A stretch of 36,269 bases of DNA from assembly GCF_001949145.1 (NCBI RefSeq), contig NW_019091423.1:983629-1019897 (forward strand), in the 5' to 3' direction. Below, piece by piece: positions 1-10,542 of this stretch. The notes beneath the pieces are model-generated. The model saw nothing but the letters and a program-made list of their open reading frames with translations, was not told the DNA's origin and did not search any database. Position 1 is the first letter of the stretch, and each line of letters begins with the position of its first letter. The DNA is from Acanthaster planci. Lineage: Eukaryota > Echinodermata > Asteroidea > Valvatida > Acanthasteridae. A program made the position numbers and the translations under genes.

Positions 1-1110
1 TAATCGAGAACGAATTTGCTGGGATCAACCATGGAGGTAGAAATAAACCAGGGTAAATCAAAGCCATTGAATTAGTGCATGGAATCATAATGTACATAGG
101 CAATACATGTGTACGTTTAAGTCGGCAAAATGACGACTTACAAAACAAGCTGGCATTCTCGTACGTCGTCATAATTTCTTGAGTCCCAAGAGTGCCAACT
201 TAGCCGTAGTTTACTGTATTTGACAATTGTTGACCACTATGGGGTGGCGTTTTGAACACCCAAGGGACACGTAGCACCCTGCTGTGTGCCTGAGGCATGC
301 CCGAGGGTGTTCAGAACATCAGATCACACCAAAGCAGTCAACAATTGTTTTGTCTTACCTCTGTCTTAAGGAAATTGGTCAAAGAAACAAGCTCTGAATT
401 TCAGAAGACAATAGACGTACTGTGAAATTGTATAGTTAGCCTAACAGACATGAATGATATCTGCAAATGCACTCTTCTCTCACTTTCTTTAATTGCGTAA
501 ACTTTAATGTGAAACCAGTGTGTGTACCAGTGAGTACATGTAGTCTGGTTAGCAGCACCTGCACTACCTTATACGCTGAGGGGGCGGGAACAAGTCTGTA
601 TACGAACGCGATCATTGATCGAGTTCACTGGTAGACTATGCACAAAACGTTTCCTGGGTACCGTGCAAAACTGACTAAAGAAGCGGAAATGTTCACTTTG
701 AGATTTCTCAAGCTCTTCTGTTTATGCGCATGCATGCTTTATCGGCAGAATGAAATATCTCATCGTGAGTGTGATATGCGGATATATTGCCCTGTCATAT
801 GATCATTCTGGGCCAATAAACAGACAGTATCCAAGACAGAGATATAACAAATTCTTATATTGCCACAGTCTGCTGCATATGTCAACATTGCAACCCTTAT
901 TTGTCACACATCATTTGTTTCCCAATATTTATCTTTTCATATAGGTTTTGTTTAAACTTGCTGTGTTATTTGTGAGACGTTTTTGTATTTACTTATTACA
1001 GTTACAAGTGTAGTACTTTTTTAGGAGAGATTTGAATAAAAAGCCAGATTCCTCAGTGCTTCACTTTCTGTTCATAATAAAAACTTCTGCATTTGCTTAA
1101 TTTCCTTCAG
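1..1110. other. Upstream sequence / probable NDUFB8 intron
   Basis: No coding exon could be supported here. The stretch precedes an acceptor at 1110 (pyrimidine-rich tract ending in cag) and is most simply an intron of the NDUFB8 gene. It is AT-rich with frequent stops in all frames. It contains the foldback element at 223-348 (separate entry). The 5' exons of NDUFB8 (mitochondrial targeting region and the first two thirds of the protein) were looked for and not found. Confidence 0.5.
223..348. repeat. Foldback element, imperfect inverted repeat of about 45 bp arms
   Basis: The left arm begins ACAATTGTTGAC (223-234) and runs to about 266 with GAACACCC. The right arm, from about 302 to 348, is its reverse complement with several mismatches and small gaps (GGGTGTTC ... 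GTCAACAATTGT). The roughly 35-bp centre is not repeated. The 12-bp outer ends match exactly. No clear target-site duplication is visible, so the exact ends and superfamily are unknown. It probably lies in an intron of NDUFB8. Confidence 0.6.
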
Positions 1111-1178
1111 GTACATATAGAACAAGATTTGCTGTCCCGTGCAAGGCCCAACATATATGCAAAATCCAGAATACCATT
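1111..1178 (+). CDS. NDUFB8: NDUFB8 coding exon (third from end)
   Basis: The acceptor tttccttcag is at 1101-1110 and the donor gtaagt at 1179. The 68-nt exon encodes VHIEQDLLSRARPNIYAKSRIP plus two bases of the next codon. With the first base of the next exon these give TTT (Phe), keeping the frame. Support comes from the splice sites, the phase match and the family-consistent spacing to the membrane helix. Sequence similarity alone is weak, with VH followed by an acidic residue and Leu or Tyr as in animal B8 proteins. Confidence 0.72.
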
Positions 1179-2503
1179 GTAAGTATTGCTTGTCAGTAGT
1201 TGAGTCATTTCACACAAAAAAGGAAACTGCTTTAGATTGTAAAACAGAAGATGCACCATTTCTTTGAAACGACCCACCAACCTGAATAAATATATATGTA
1301 ATATCCTTGGCACACAGTAAATATTTTCATTTACCTCAGCGATGAACCCACATGTTTACCTCTACAATTCTTTACCGAAAAGTGAAAACCCTTCACATAA
1401 CACCCTCAAATTATCCATTTAAATTTGTTAGATCTCAGTGTTTAAATTAAGGTTCATTTCATTATTTTAACTAGCAACTAATACAAGTGTAAAAGTCGAG
1501 TTTATCTTTAAATTTTCCTTGAAACTTTTTCTCAGTGACCCAATTTTTCAATACAAAGTTTTTGGTCAGAAATGTGGTGGAAAAATACAGGAAAATTAGG
1601 GCACTGAAAATTTATAAATTTCTAATTTTTGTGGGACGTCTGTCTCAAAAGCTGTCAAACTTGGCATTTGTATCTTGAGTGGACATACTCTTCTGTTACA
1701 GATCCCTGTAGATTTAAACAAGAGAATGAAATTCATTGTATAGAGTTTTGATTTCTTGTGCACGGCAGGTCAGCTAGGTTTACTGTTGCAAAAAAGATTC
1801 TTTATTTAATAAATGATTTTGAAATTGATTTTGGCAGTAACCAGCAAGTTAAGATGCTAGGTGCAGTGTTGGCAACCCTTGCTGTGTTGTTCTGGTTTGG
1901 TGGAAAATACAAAATCTTCCAACCAGTGGTGAGTTCAAAGCAAAGCAAATAGATTACTTGTAATACATGTAAATTCCCTGTTGAAGTTATTCACATTTCC
2001 CTTCTAACTCTTTTGAAATCACTAGAAATTGCATGGGGCATGATTGCCTTTGATACTCAAGTTACAAAGTAATATTTACCTGTATGCGCTGTTGCTTTCC
2101 TGCATTGTGAAGGATTTGAAAAATTTTTGTGAAGAAATCCTTGGAAGTTCAAGAGTGTTTTTTTTGTTACAGTTGTGCAAAGTAAACATTTAATCCTTTT
2201 TTTCTCTCTTTGATATGAAGTATTTCTTTGAATAGACTGATCTTTCTGTTGTGGTGAATATCAAATTTGGATAGGATAAAATAAAGAATGCAACGACCAG
2301 CCTGTGCCTGCCTACCGATCCATCTTTCGGTGGCATTGTAATACAGAAAACACAGCATTTATTTGTTTGACCTTTAAGTGAATAGTCTATTGGGCTTATC
2401 GTTACTTCAGGGCCCTAAGCAGTACCCATACAATGACCTGTGGATAGAGAAGGGAAACCAACCTGAAGATGCTGCTGAGCCAAAGAAGCACTATGTCATC
2501 TAG
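1111..2503 (+). CDS. NDUFB8: NDUFB8, complex I subunit B8/ASHI (3' three coding exons, 5' missing)
   Basis: Accessory, membrane-anchored subunit of mitochondrial NADH:ubiquinone oxidoreductase (complex I, beta subcomplex of the membrane arm). It is not catalytic but is needed for assembly or stability. Exons are 1111-1178, 1838-1928 and 2411-2503, joined in phases 2 and 0 with no frame break, giving 83 residues plus stop. The C-terminal GPKQYPYNDLWIEKG closely matches the family signature (human GPKQYPYNNLYLERG), and the protein ends HYVI where human ends HYEI. A single hydrophobic helix (MLGAVLATLAVLFWFGG) precedes it, as in the family. The first exon aligns in length with the human segment before the helix but is poorly conserved. 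The vertebrate protein is about 186 residues, so slightly over half is missing and is probably left of the window. Neighbour relationships give no functional hint. Confidence 0.9.
1838..1928 (+). CDS. NDUFB8: NDUFB8 coding exon (transmembrane helix)
   Basis: The acceptor ttttggcag ends at 1837 and the donor gtgagt starts at 1929. The 91-nt exon encodes NQQVKMLGAVLATLAVLFWF followed by GGKYKIFQPV. It holds the single membrane helix and the F/Y-QPV motif that in vertebrates directly precedes GPKQYPYN. The open frame continuing past 1928 (VSSKQSK) is intron read-through. Confidence 0.88.
2411..2503 (+). CDS. NDUFB8: NDUFB8 terminal coding exon
   Basis: The acceptor gttacttcag ends at 2410. The exon reads GPKQYPYNDLWIEKGNQPED, then AAEPKKHYVI and stop TAG at 2501-2503. 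This is the most conserved block of the protein and decides the gene assignment. Confidence 0.93.
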   Translation, partial: GPKQYPYNDLWIEKGNQPEDAAEPKKHYVI

Positions 2504-3845
2504 TGGACACACTCTTGCTGGCAAGCTGTGAATAATAGATTTTTATTTGAAAATGAAAGAAACGTGGTCAGCATTGACCCATCCTATCCTCATCCACTCT
2601 CTGTCTCATTTACAATCCAAGTAAAATCACTTGAAGATCTGTTTGAATTGTGTCGAATGTTGTCACAGAACCTTGTCATAGAAATCAGTGCTGCTTTCAA
2701 AAGGTATTGACAGATGTGGAAATTGTTGCTGTAAGACCAGCTAGTTGAGTTGACTTAGCGTAGATGTGATCTGGAGAACATGAAACCAACATCTTTAATT
2801 TTGTGTGTTGTAGAAGGTTCACCTGACTGGCTCCTTCAAATCCAAAGCTTTTGGTCTTAGTTTTTAACCTTCTTTAAAACATAGGGAAGAAAAAATTGCA
2901 TGAATGTTACATAATAAGTGGATTACTCACTGTGTGTTAAACAGTAAGTTTCAGGTGTTTATTATATTTATATACGTTTATTTCAGAGACTTTAAGAACC
3001 ATTCTGCTGTGGAAAGCTCGGAAACGTAGAAAAAGACAGATGTCACTGAAGTTGTGATCCAGTGCTGAATTCTCCAAATCACAAATGGTCATTTTAATTT
3101 TAGTGGTATTAATGATGATCAGAGTGACGGTGCATTCACATTCACAGTGAACATTTCCTCCCACTCTGACCTTTAGACTTATTCCAGAAGACAGCATTAA
3201 TTTGGTAATATTACACTCATGTCCATGTCAAAAATTCTCTACAGCTTGAGGTGTGGGTAACACCCTGTTTGTGAAAGATTCGAAATGTACATCACACGTA
3301 AAATCTACCTGAGCTTGTGACCATAAATTGAAAAGTAATACATCCTTTCGGAAGGAGTAGTCTTTGTTTCCTATCCCTTTACACTGGAAGATATTCATAC
3401 AGATTTTTTTTTTTTACGACCAAAGTGTACCTAGGCACAAACTGGAATTAAACCTGTCTTCAAAATCAGTGTCATTTCACACATCATCACCTATGATATT
3501 GATACCCTGACACTTTGATTAAAGCTGATTTTTTTAACCTTTCAGTAATAATTTGTGATTGGCTCTGCAGAAAAGGCCCTTGGGTTTATGTGTGACAAAC
3601 TGGTTTTCAGTGATGCCCATGGATAGAGAAAGGCATTTTAAGAAGAATTACATTTGTGTATTTTTGACCTCTATTGTACATTCTTTCTCGAGATACATTA
3701 AAATTTAGAATTGATCCCTGGCAGATGTATGGAATGTTCTGTTACATAAAGAGGCGTAGCATGACTTAAGGGCCTATTTTGCAGAGGTCACATTTGTGAT
3801 CAGCAGGAACCTCCTGAGGTTGTAAATAAAGTCGGAGTTGACTGC
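2504..3845 (+). other. Probable NDUFB8 3' untranslated region
   Basis: This is the AT-rich sequence following the NDUFB8 stop, with no supported coding potential. The first good AATAAA on this strand is at 3825-3830, so the transcript may carry a 3'UTR of about 1.3 kb. An earlier variant signal ATTAAA lies near 3698. A 12-13 nt T run sits near 3404-3416. The 86-residue minus-strand open frame at 2937-3197 shows no family features and is taken as chance. Confidence 0.45.
3825..3830 (+). terminator. Poly(A) signal candidate for NDUFB8
   Basis: Canonical AATAAA in a GT-rich context (tgtaaataaagtcggagttg). It is the first canonical hexamer noted downstream of the NDUFB8 stop codon. Cleavage would be expected about 10-30 nt downstream. 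Confidence 0.45.
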
Positions 3846-4707
3846 TCAGTTGAAGCACAGTGCTAATTATTTGTTACCTTAAAAAAGCTGAAGCATATTG
3901 GGTGGAATTTCTGAGGGGGGGTTTACATTTTTGAGGAGACACTACAAGCACAGTGACGTGATGCCTTGTTTACATGTGTGCTTTCCTATGGCGATGTGGA
4001 CACGATCCATAAAGCCTTCAAAGGAGAGCGTTCATGTAAGCAAGGCATGGCGTCCTTGCATACATATATGTTTTTAGGGCAAATTGCAGCTTTAAATGTC
4101 AGTTGAGTGGAGGGGGGGATGGACTTCCACTGAGGGAATGTGCTTCCCTCCTTACAATTACGCCACAGCATGTCAAGCACCAAAGTGAAAAGTTTTGAGA
4201 ACACTTTTGTTCAATTGTATTTGCCTCTTCTATGCACGAAGACTATTCACGCCCTTGTAAGGACGGGAATGGGGAAATATTGTAGACGTTTCGAATTGGC
4301 TTTGCTTTTCTTGGCAAAAGAGGGCGCTGTTGATGTATTATTACGGACGACAAGCCGAGTCTGAATCACTTCGCTGCGGCTTGAAATTACGCACGAATCC
4401 ATAGGAACTGGCCGCAGCCACTGCTATATACTCATGCGCAATACCAGGCCGTAGCTGAGTGAATTGGATGCAGCCCTACTCTTCATTTGAAAGGTTTTTC
4501 TCATTCAAATTATAAGCCCAAATTTTACTCGTTCAGAGCACTTGTGAGAAAGAAAGTATTGCTGGTTGGCTTCTTGCTGTGTACATGTACTTGCCCATAA
4601 TGAATGATGCACGATTGTACGTGTACAAATCAACCGTAAGGCTTTCTTCCAGAGAGCAGCATTTTTTTGAGAGCAGCCATATTTTTTAGAGCATTTTTCC
4701 CTTTTTT

Positions 4708-4731
4708 GGGGGGGGGGGCGGGGGCGAGGGG
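4708..4731 (+). other. G-rich tract with G-quadruplex potential
   Basis: A run of 11 G, then C, 5 G, CGA and 4 G. The 11-G run can supply two or more G-triplets, so four stacked G-tracts are available on this strand. It lies directly after a T run. Whether it folds is not shown by sequence. Confidence 0.55.
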
Positions 4732-5386
4732 CAGTTTTTATTTTCAATAGCAGCTATCGTTTTCACGGAGGTTACTATTTTCTTCCCGGAACGTTACCAA
4801 ACATTTAGTCATGTGCCTTGCCTTAGTTGACGTTCAACAATTAACAGGCCTGATACAGGAAAAGCTAAGAAGCAAAATGCACCGTCCTGTTTCATAAATA
4901 TTTATTTTCAAAAGTCGCGATTATAAAATAAAAAGAGCTGCTTGAAATACAAGTATATATAAAAAAATGCTCTCGAAAACAAAAAAGCTGCGCTCTCTCT
5001 CTTTAATGGAAAGGTCACCTCCAGGCTTTAACATTTTCCCGACCAATTCAGTAAAATAACGTTCAAGTAACGATAAAGTAATAACCCAAGTTCAATTTCA
5101 ATTCGTTTTTAAATGACTGCTTTTCCGAGCAAGCGTTCTAAAATCAAAAGAAGCCATTCTATTTCGTTATTGAAGATTCTTTCGAGAAATAAGTTCATTC
5201 AGATTCATGTGCAAGTAGAGTCGTTTCGTTTAATCAAATTCGTCAAAGGATTCGATTTAGTCAATAGGCAAACATTTTTCACAAATGTGAATATATTTGA
5301 CTCGTATATTTGCCTACATAAATGCTGACTTTAAGGAGATTATTTCGGATCTCGGTACAGCTCTCTGTTCACGTGAAGGCTTCCTT

Positions 5387-5414
5387 ACATTACATTAAGT
5401 ACATTACATTAAAG
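5387..5414 (+). repeat. Two-copy tandem repeat, 14-bp unit
   Basis: ACATTACATTAAGT is followed by ACATTACATTAAAG: two adjacent 14-bp units, the second differing only at its end. Probably replication slippage. Confidence 0.7.
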
Positions 5415-5473
5415 TGAGCCAGTCTTAATCTTTCTTGTGTAACACAATGCAAGGCCCCGGGCGCACGCCCAAT

Positions 5474-5892
5474 GATGGATTTCACATTAGCCCCGTCTGC
5501 GCATGTCCGCATCGAAACCGAGGCTCTCTGTGTTGAACTTGATCGCGCGCGCCCGCGGAGTCCACACAGTACATGCAGTATCCGGTTGGCAAGTGTGATA
5601 CCACTTCAGTTTAAACCACGCCCACTGCAGAAGATACATGGCCATCGCAGGGACGTTAGTTCGCGGTAAATTGCCATTGTTTTTTCCTTTGAGTCATTCC
5701 GAAAGGCTCTTCAACAAAAATTTGCAGCCTGAAAAAAAAAGAAAAATTTAACATACCTGTATGTATTTTGTGTCTTAACTCTTTACTTTTAATCGTCTGG
5801 TCGTATTAAGAATTGAAGCTGACTCATACAGCCTCGTTTTCAAACGCGGAAGTGCGCAGATCGACGCTAAAAACATCGTATTGGGATCCCTC
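5474..5892 (+). mobile_element. MITE copy 1, about 419 bp, TA-flanked type
   Basis: Non-autonomous DNA transposon, homologous over its whole length to the inverted copy at 10629-11028. The left end is GATGGATTTCACATTAGC (intact form in copy 2: GAGGGATTTCACATTAGC). The right end is CCAATACG-type sequence ending GGGATCCCTC at 5892, followed by TA. The ends form a short inverted repeat GAGGGAT. Near the left end is a CG-rich block (GCGCGCGCCCGCGG, about 5544-5557), and near the right end CGACGCTAAAAACATCG, a decayed small hairpin. It encodes no transposase. The left TA has decayed. The TA duplication and short TIR suggest, but do not prove, a Tc1/mariner-type mobiliser. Confidence 0.75.
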
Positions 5893-8800
5893 TATTTTCC
5901 ACGAGACATCAACCAGTAGATTCAGCTCAAGCTTGTACCACCGTACTCACCATTCTTGTACATGACTGAAATGGCCAATTCGGCATTTAACGCTGACGTT
6001 AAAAGAGAGATCTGGCCCTCCCAGAATGGCAGCGTCGATTAGGAGACCACGAGGCAGCACAAGATGCAGGAATAATGTTCAACAGTGAAGGGAACAACTC
6101 ATACTCATCTCAAGTTGTTCAAGAGACGGTTGTAGCCTAGAAATAACTCTTAGTGCACGAGATGGTTCAACCATAGTCAGACCTATTGCAAGGATGTCTT
6201 TCACGTCAGGACATAGAGGGTTAATAAAAAAAATCTGTCGAGGAGTAAAAGACAGAAAAGGACCTGTAGAAAGTCACAGGGAAACAATAACAAAATATAA
6301 CAGGCATCTTAAATTTGATTTACAAACTTTTCGTAACTGTTAATATCAAATGGTCTGGATAATTGATATGTATAGCCTAAGTCAAGGAATGCCCGTATAT
6401 ACAGACAAAAGCAAACACGAAGAACATCCTGATTTGATTTTAATATGACGTAAGACTCAAGGCGAGGACACAAACTTAATATAAAGGATTCAAGGGAATC
6501 CATTATTCATATCAAGACTATGATCAGCGAGTAACAACATTAAAACAGAACAACTTACAGTGAAGAACAGCCGTTACTACTCCAATGATGCTACTATTGA
6601 ACATTTAGAGTGTAGGCCTAAGACAAATTGATCGTGAAAGAAAAAGAAAAGCACGCGCAGTTAAAAGATCCCCAACGCTTTGATGACTTTTAAAATGATT
6701 AAACTTAAAAATACTTAAAATATACTTTTGATGAAGAGAAATAGAAATAGAATGACTAAAACGAACCTGAATGGCGACTTTTAAATCTTATGTACACGAG
6801 AACGAAATTGAATGCGATTATAGGGAAAAAGAACCCACACTATGGACAGACTTGAAATATCTTCACGAATTCGAATTTGTGTTCGCGAAAATGAACGTTG
6901 TTTTGCTGAAATTGGCTGGGAAAACCTATTATTAATTTTTTCTTTCAAGGGTCTCGTATTTAAAGAACTGCATCGCAATGACCCTTTTAAGACATGTCTC
7001 TGAGTCTTAAGGTCTTTGTAAGGACTGGGGCAAGTTGGGATACACTCTCATTTCCACCACAAACCACTAGGAAGAAGAGTTCACACCAGCAAGCACATTA
7101 ATTTTGACCGTGCTTGCCAGAAGAAAATACCACATCACCTGTCAAAATTGCTAAGTTCAATAACAGGTGTAACACTCAGTTATAAGACTTGACTCAAGTC
7201 GGGATCCCCTGTGACGTTGTCTCCGTTTATACGCTTTGACATGGAGCCTGGCTCTGAATGACGTCACACCGGTATTTTAAAATGTAGCATATGTAGCAGT
7301 TAGGGCAGACGGCCGCAACATAGGTTCGTTACCTTGCTCAGTGTTGTCCAACAATCATTTCATTTTGGGAAGGAACGAAGACTGCTCTTTGAAAGACTAT
7401 TGTAATTACGGCTGTGCCATATAGGCCTAATAGTTTTTCGATTGTGTCTCCGGCATGTGAAATATAAAAATAATTCGTTTGTTTCGTAGGCTCTCTGTGG
7501 ACTGTTCCCTCACTTTATGCATTCATTAGTTGCACGTAGACCTAACTGAATGGAGTGTCAAGGTTCAAATGGAAATGATCAACGCTGATTCACACAAACA
7601 TTATCAAATTCAACAGCTGGGTCGTGGTTTTACGGAGTTTATGGACGATCCCGTGATGAGTGATTGCTTAATCACATTTACTGGCAATTTCCGCCTCTAA
7701 GGCATAACGTGCAAAAATTTAGCATACTACATGTACAATGATATTGACTGGCCAACGTGGGATTTGCATTTAATGATCACTGAGCCGTCCAACGATAAGA
7801 CCTTGCCTATTTACAGACTGGGTGTGCATTTCAGAAGCGCTCGGAATCCAAAGGTAATTAAGCCTATGTTAAGTTTATTTTAGTAGGGTACATAGGGCCT
7901 CCTTTTGACATTTTGCATCGTTTAAACACAACTGTGAACAAAAACGAACCATTACACAGGCGAGATACGTTACTGAGCACATGTAACAAATTCACACGAG
8001 TTTCTGTGAATACGGACTCTTGTCATTTACTACCCGTTTCATCGTCTCTCAAAATAACCTTAAACGGGATAAAAGGTCTGCACTGTCCACGCCACAATCG
8101 TATTCTTCCGACTTGTTCCTGCTAAAGCGATGGCTGGCTGTCAGTACAACCCAGAGGAACCCACAAAAGGTTACAGTCCTACGCAGCTATCAGAACAATA
8201 CTACAAGAAAATACAATCCTATTTAAACCTAATGGGACAAATTTTCATTTGGAATGAATTTCAAGTAAAATCGAAAAACCAACCAAAAGGGGATATTTCT
8301 GCAAATTTTGATCGCCCATAAGCCTACAAACTGTAGGCATAACGAGAGCGGTCCATAAAAACCCAATACGATGCTGAAAAGGCCCCCAGGGTCTATAGGT
8401 GTGCCCGTATAACAGAGCCGGTAAAATCGCTACAGGTTATGACTCGAGTTGAGCTCAACTTAATCTGCTCATAGACATGGTCTTCATGTATAGGTGGAGA
8501 CCAGTGGGCATGACCGAAACGGGGGAATAGCCAAACAATCCAGTTCATAAATTTGACAAATACTATGTTTAATAAAACACAAGAAATAGAAATACAAGAA
8601 CATGAAGAAACCTAACACGCCCTGGGGTACAATCCATATGGCACTGTTATGAAGCTATGAAGATTATTGCATAAGGGTGTTTAGTTAAAGAAAGGAACAA
8701 TGCAGAGACAATTATAGACGTACTCAAATTTGCCTCATACCTCGGTCCTAAATATGAATGCCTTTACACTAGAAATATAGAAATTAAAATATAAAACAAT

Positions 8801-9845
8801 GACAAAGTCGTCATCATCGCAAGGAATTTACAACGACTAGATTATGCTGATAAACAAAAGCCGATTCTGAGACTTTAAAAACTGCTATATCATCATGTCT
8901 TCTATATACAGTGACTAAAATTCTCAATTTTATAGATTTGTTTTAAAGTTTAAATAAGATTTTATAAACTACGACCTTTGGAGGTAAACAATTGTAACGG
9001 CACCTTGAAGTTCCCATGGCAAGATTTCTGGCAACATACTCATATCATAATTTATTCTCGTATTACCCATCCTCTCTCTGCCTTTTGGTCTCATTTTCTG
9101 GCGTTTTTGTCCAGTTTGAGTTTATTTATTGTTTTGATATGTATTTCTCTGATTTTTTTTCGTTATATATTACTATTTATTATCTATATATTACTGACTG
9201 AGAAAAACGTGTTTCGTAGATAACATATCCAACCGTGGATTCTATGCGAGCATTCTGATTGGTTGAGACATTCAAGTGGATAAATATATATATTTTAATA
9301 TACCTGACTCACAGATCCTTGCATTTCATTGGTGGAACTCATATAAAGTGAAAAATATGCTACTGGGGCTCAGAAAGTACGGTATTGAATTTACATAGAA
9401 CGGGATCTTCCTTGTTTGCACGGCTTTTGAACTGTCGACCCTGACTAATTTTGATCAGCAGAGCATCGCAGACCGGTAGCTAGGGAGAAGGGTTGTGACC
9501 CGATTCGTGCCGCTTGACAAGCACACACAATCATGGCGTTCATGTAAACAGATATGCAAACTTTCGCATGTATTTTGGACATTGATCTGAAGTACTTAGT
9601 CGATACAATGGACTCGGATCTGTACGTCAATTATATGAAACAAATATTGGCTTGAAATTGTGAAATACATGGAAAAATATTATCGCCACGTAAACTTCGG
9701 ACTTTCCCATTTTACGAGCCGAATGGTATAACGAGCAACCTTCAACAGCATGTATTCCAGGCCGCAATTGCCATTGCACTGAGTGTAGTGAACACGAGGA
9801 AAACGTAGCCCCCTATTGTCACTTTAGTGTTGTGTAATACTCAGG
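5893..9845. other. Intergenic sequence, no gene seen
   Basis: About 4 kb with no supportable exon on either strand. Open frames of 60-81 codons occur but look like chance or low-complexity translations. The stretch 8978-9223 reads as an artificial hydrophobic peptide from T-rich DNA. TGTAGGCCTA-like words occur at about 6612 and 7421. A perfect 14-bp palindrome AGTTGAGCTCAACT lies at 8447-8460. Confidence 0.5.
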
Positions 9846-9941
9846 TACGGAAGCGTATAAGGGCCACTTGCAAAAAAACTCGCCGAGGCAAGATAATAAC
9901 TCGAAACACATTTTTGCAAGTGGCCCTTATACGCTTCCGTA
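9846..9941. repeat. Perfect inverted repeat, 31-bp arms and 34-nt loop
   Basis: The left arm 9846-9876 (starts TACGGAAGCGTATAAGGGCC, ends CTTGCAAAAA) and the right arm 9911-9941 are exact reverse complements. The loop 9877-9910 contains AACTCG twice (near 9877 and 9898). It lies about 75 bp beyond the minus-strand poly(A) signal of the transporter gene, so readthrough transcripts would contain a precursor-microRNA-sized hairpin. It is most likely a young foldback MITE or its remnant. No flanking duplication is obvious. Confidence 0.85.
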
Positions 9942-10015
9942 TTCGGGAAATATTTAAAGGACATAATACTATAGGGCAGTGATGGCTCAAATAAATAAAA
10001 AAAATCACGATACAT

Positions 10016-10021
10016 TTTATT
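10016..10021 (-). terminator. Poly(A) signal of the transporter gene
   Basis: On the minus strand this reads AATAAA and is followed by a U-rich stretch (gattttttttatttatttgag) of the kind found downstream of cleavage sites. It lies about 380 nt past the stop codon at 10397-10399, so the implied 3'UTR is of ordinary length. Confidence 0.65.
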
Positions 10022-10396
10022 CCAATTCACAATTGACATGAGTGTACTAATCGTTAAATGTGGCCACATTCGAAAATATGCCCCAACGAACCGAGAGGAA
10101 ACGTCATTAATTGTAGTGAATGAATCCTCTTATATGTACATGTACTTGCATAGCACTGCATCATTGGATCTCAATGCAGAAATTCTTTGCACATATCGTA
10201 TGCTGCTCCCACGTTCATGAATAAAGGTGCCAGAACGTAGGTCTATTTGCCAAGTCGTTAGATAAGTCAAAACTGAGCCAATTATGTTCTTATCTTACAC
10301 TACAGCCATGTCGATAGAGTCCTACTGAAGTTCACTCAGACAAAACACAACTATCTAACGACTTGTCATCAAGTCTAGGTAGAAGTTTAAGGTAAA

Positions 10397-10542
10397 TCAA
10401 GTGAAGATTAAATCATAGCTGCCTTGACGAGGTCGTCTGCAGATGAGGTAATGCAAGATGAGAACAGTGGGACATATTGCTGACACGCATCCAATCATGA
10501 CGAAGGAAAAATAATAGCTCATTGTCTGGTCATATATCCAAC
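10397..10542 (-). CDS. Transporter exon 4 (C-terminus)
   Basis: The minus-strand acceptor ctaattacag precedes base 10542. The exon encodes GWIYDQTMSYYFSFVMIGCV, then SAICPTVLILHYLICRRPRQ and GSYDLIFT, with stop TGA at 10399-10397. It holds the last two helices; the G-I-Y-D-x-T-x-S-Y motif is typical of helix 11 in MCTs. The cytosolic tail is short (about 13 residues). Confidence 0.9.

Larger units (their letters stand above)
3846..5473. other. Intergenic sequence, no gene seen
   Basis: No supportable gene. Short open frames at 3986-4204, 4140-4364 and 4505-4747 lack splice context and family features. Contents are a G-rich tract at 4708-4731 and a 14-bp tandem duplication at 5387-5414 (separate entries), plus the word AGAGGGCGCTGTT near 4319. 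Its reverse complement recurs near 19429, which may be remnants of a dispersed repeat. Confidence 0.5.

Noticed and set aside
2-36. Possible upstream NDUFB8 exon, reading NRERICWDQPW before a gtagaa donor
   Set aside because: WDQP resembles the vertebrate WDQP of NDUFB8, but the donor leaves phase 2. The next exon (1111) then runs into a stop, and about nine expected residues would be missing. Chance cannot be excluded, so it was not annotated.
8978-9223. Hydrophobic 81-codon frame resembling a membrane protein
   Set aside because: It is the translation of a T-rich low-complexity stretch. T-rich codons give Leu, Phe and Ile by default.
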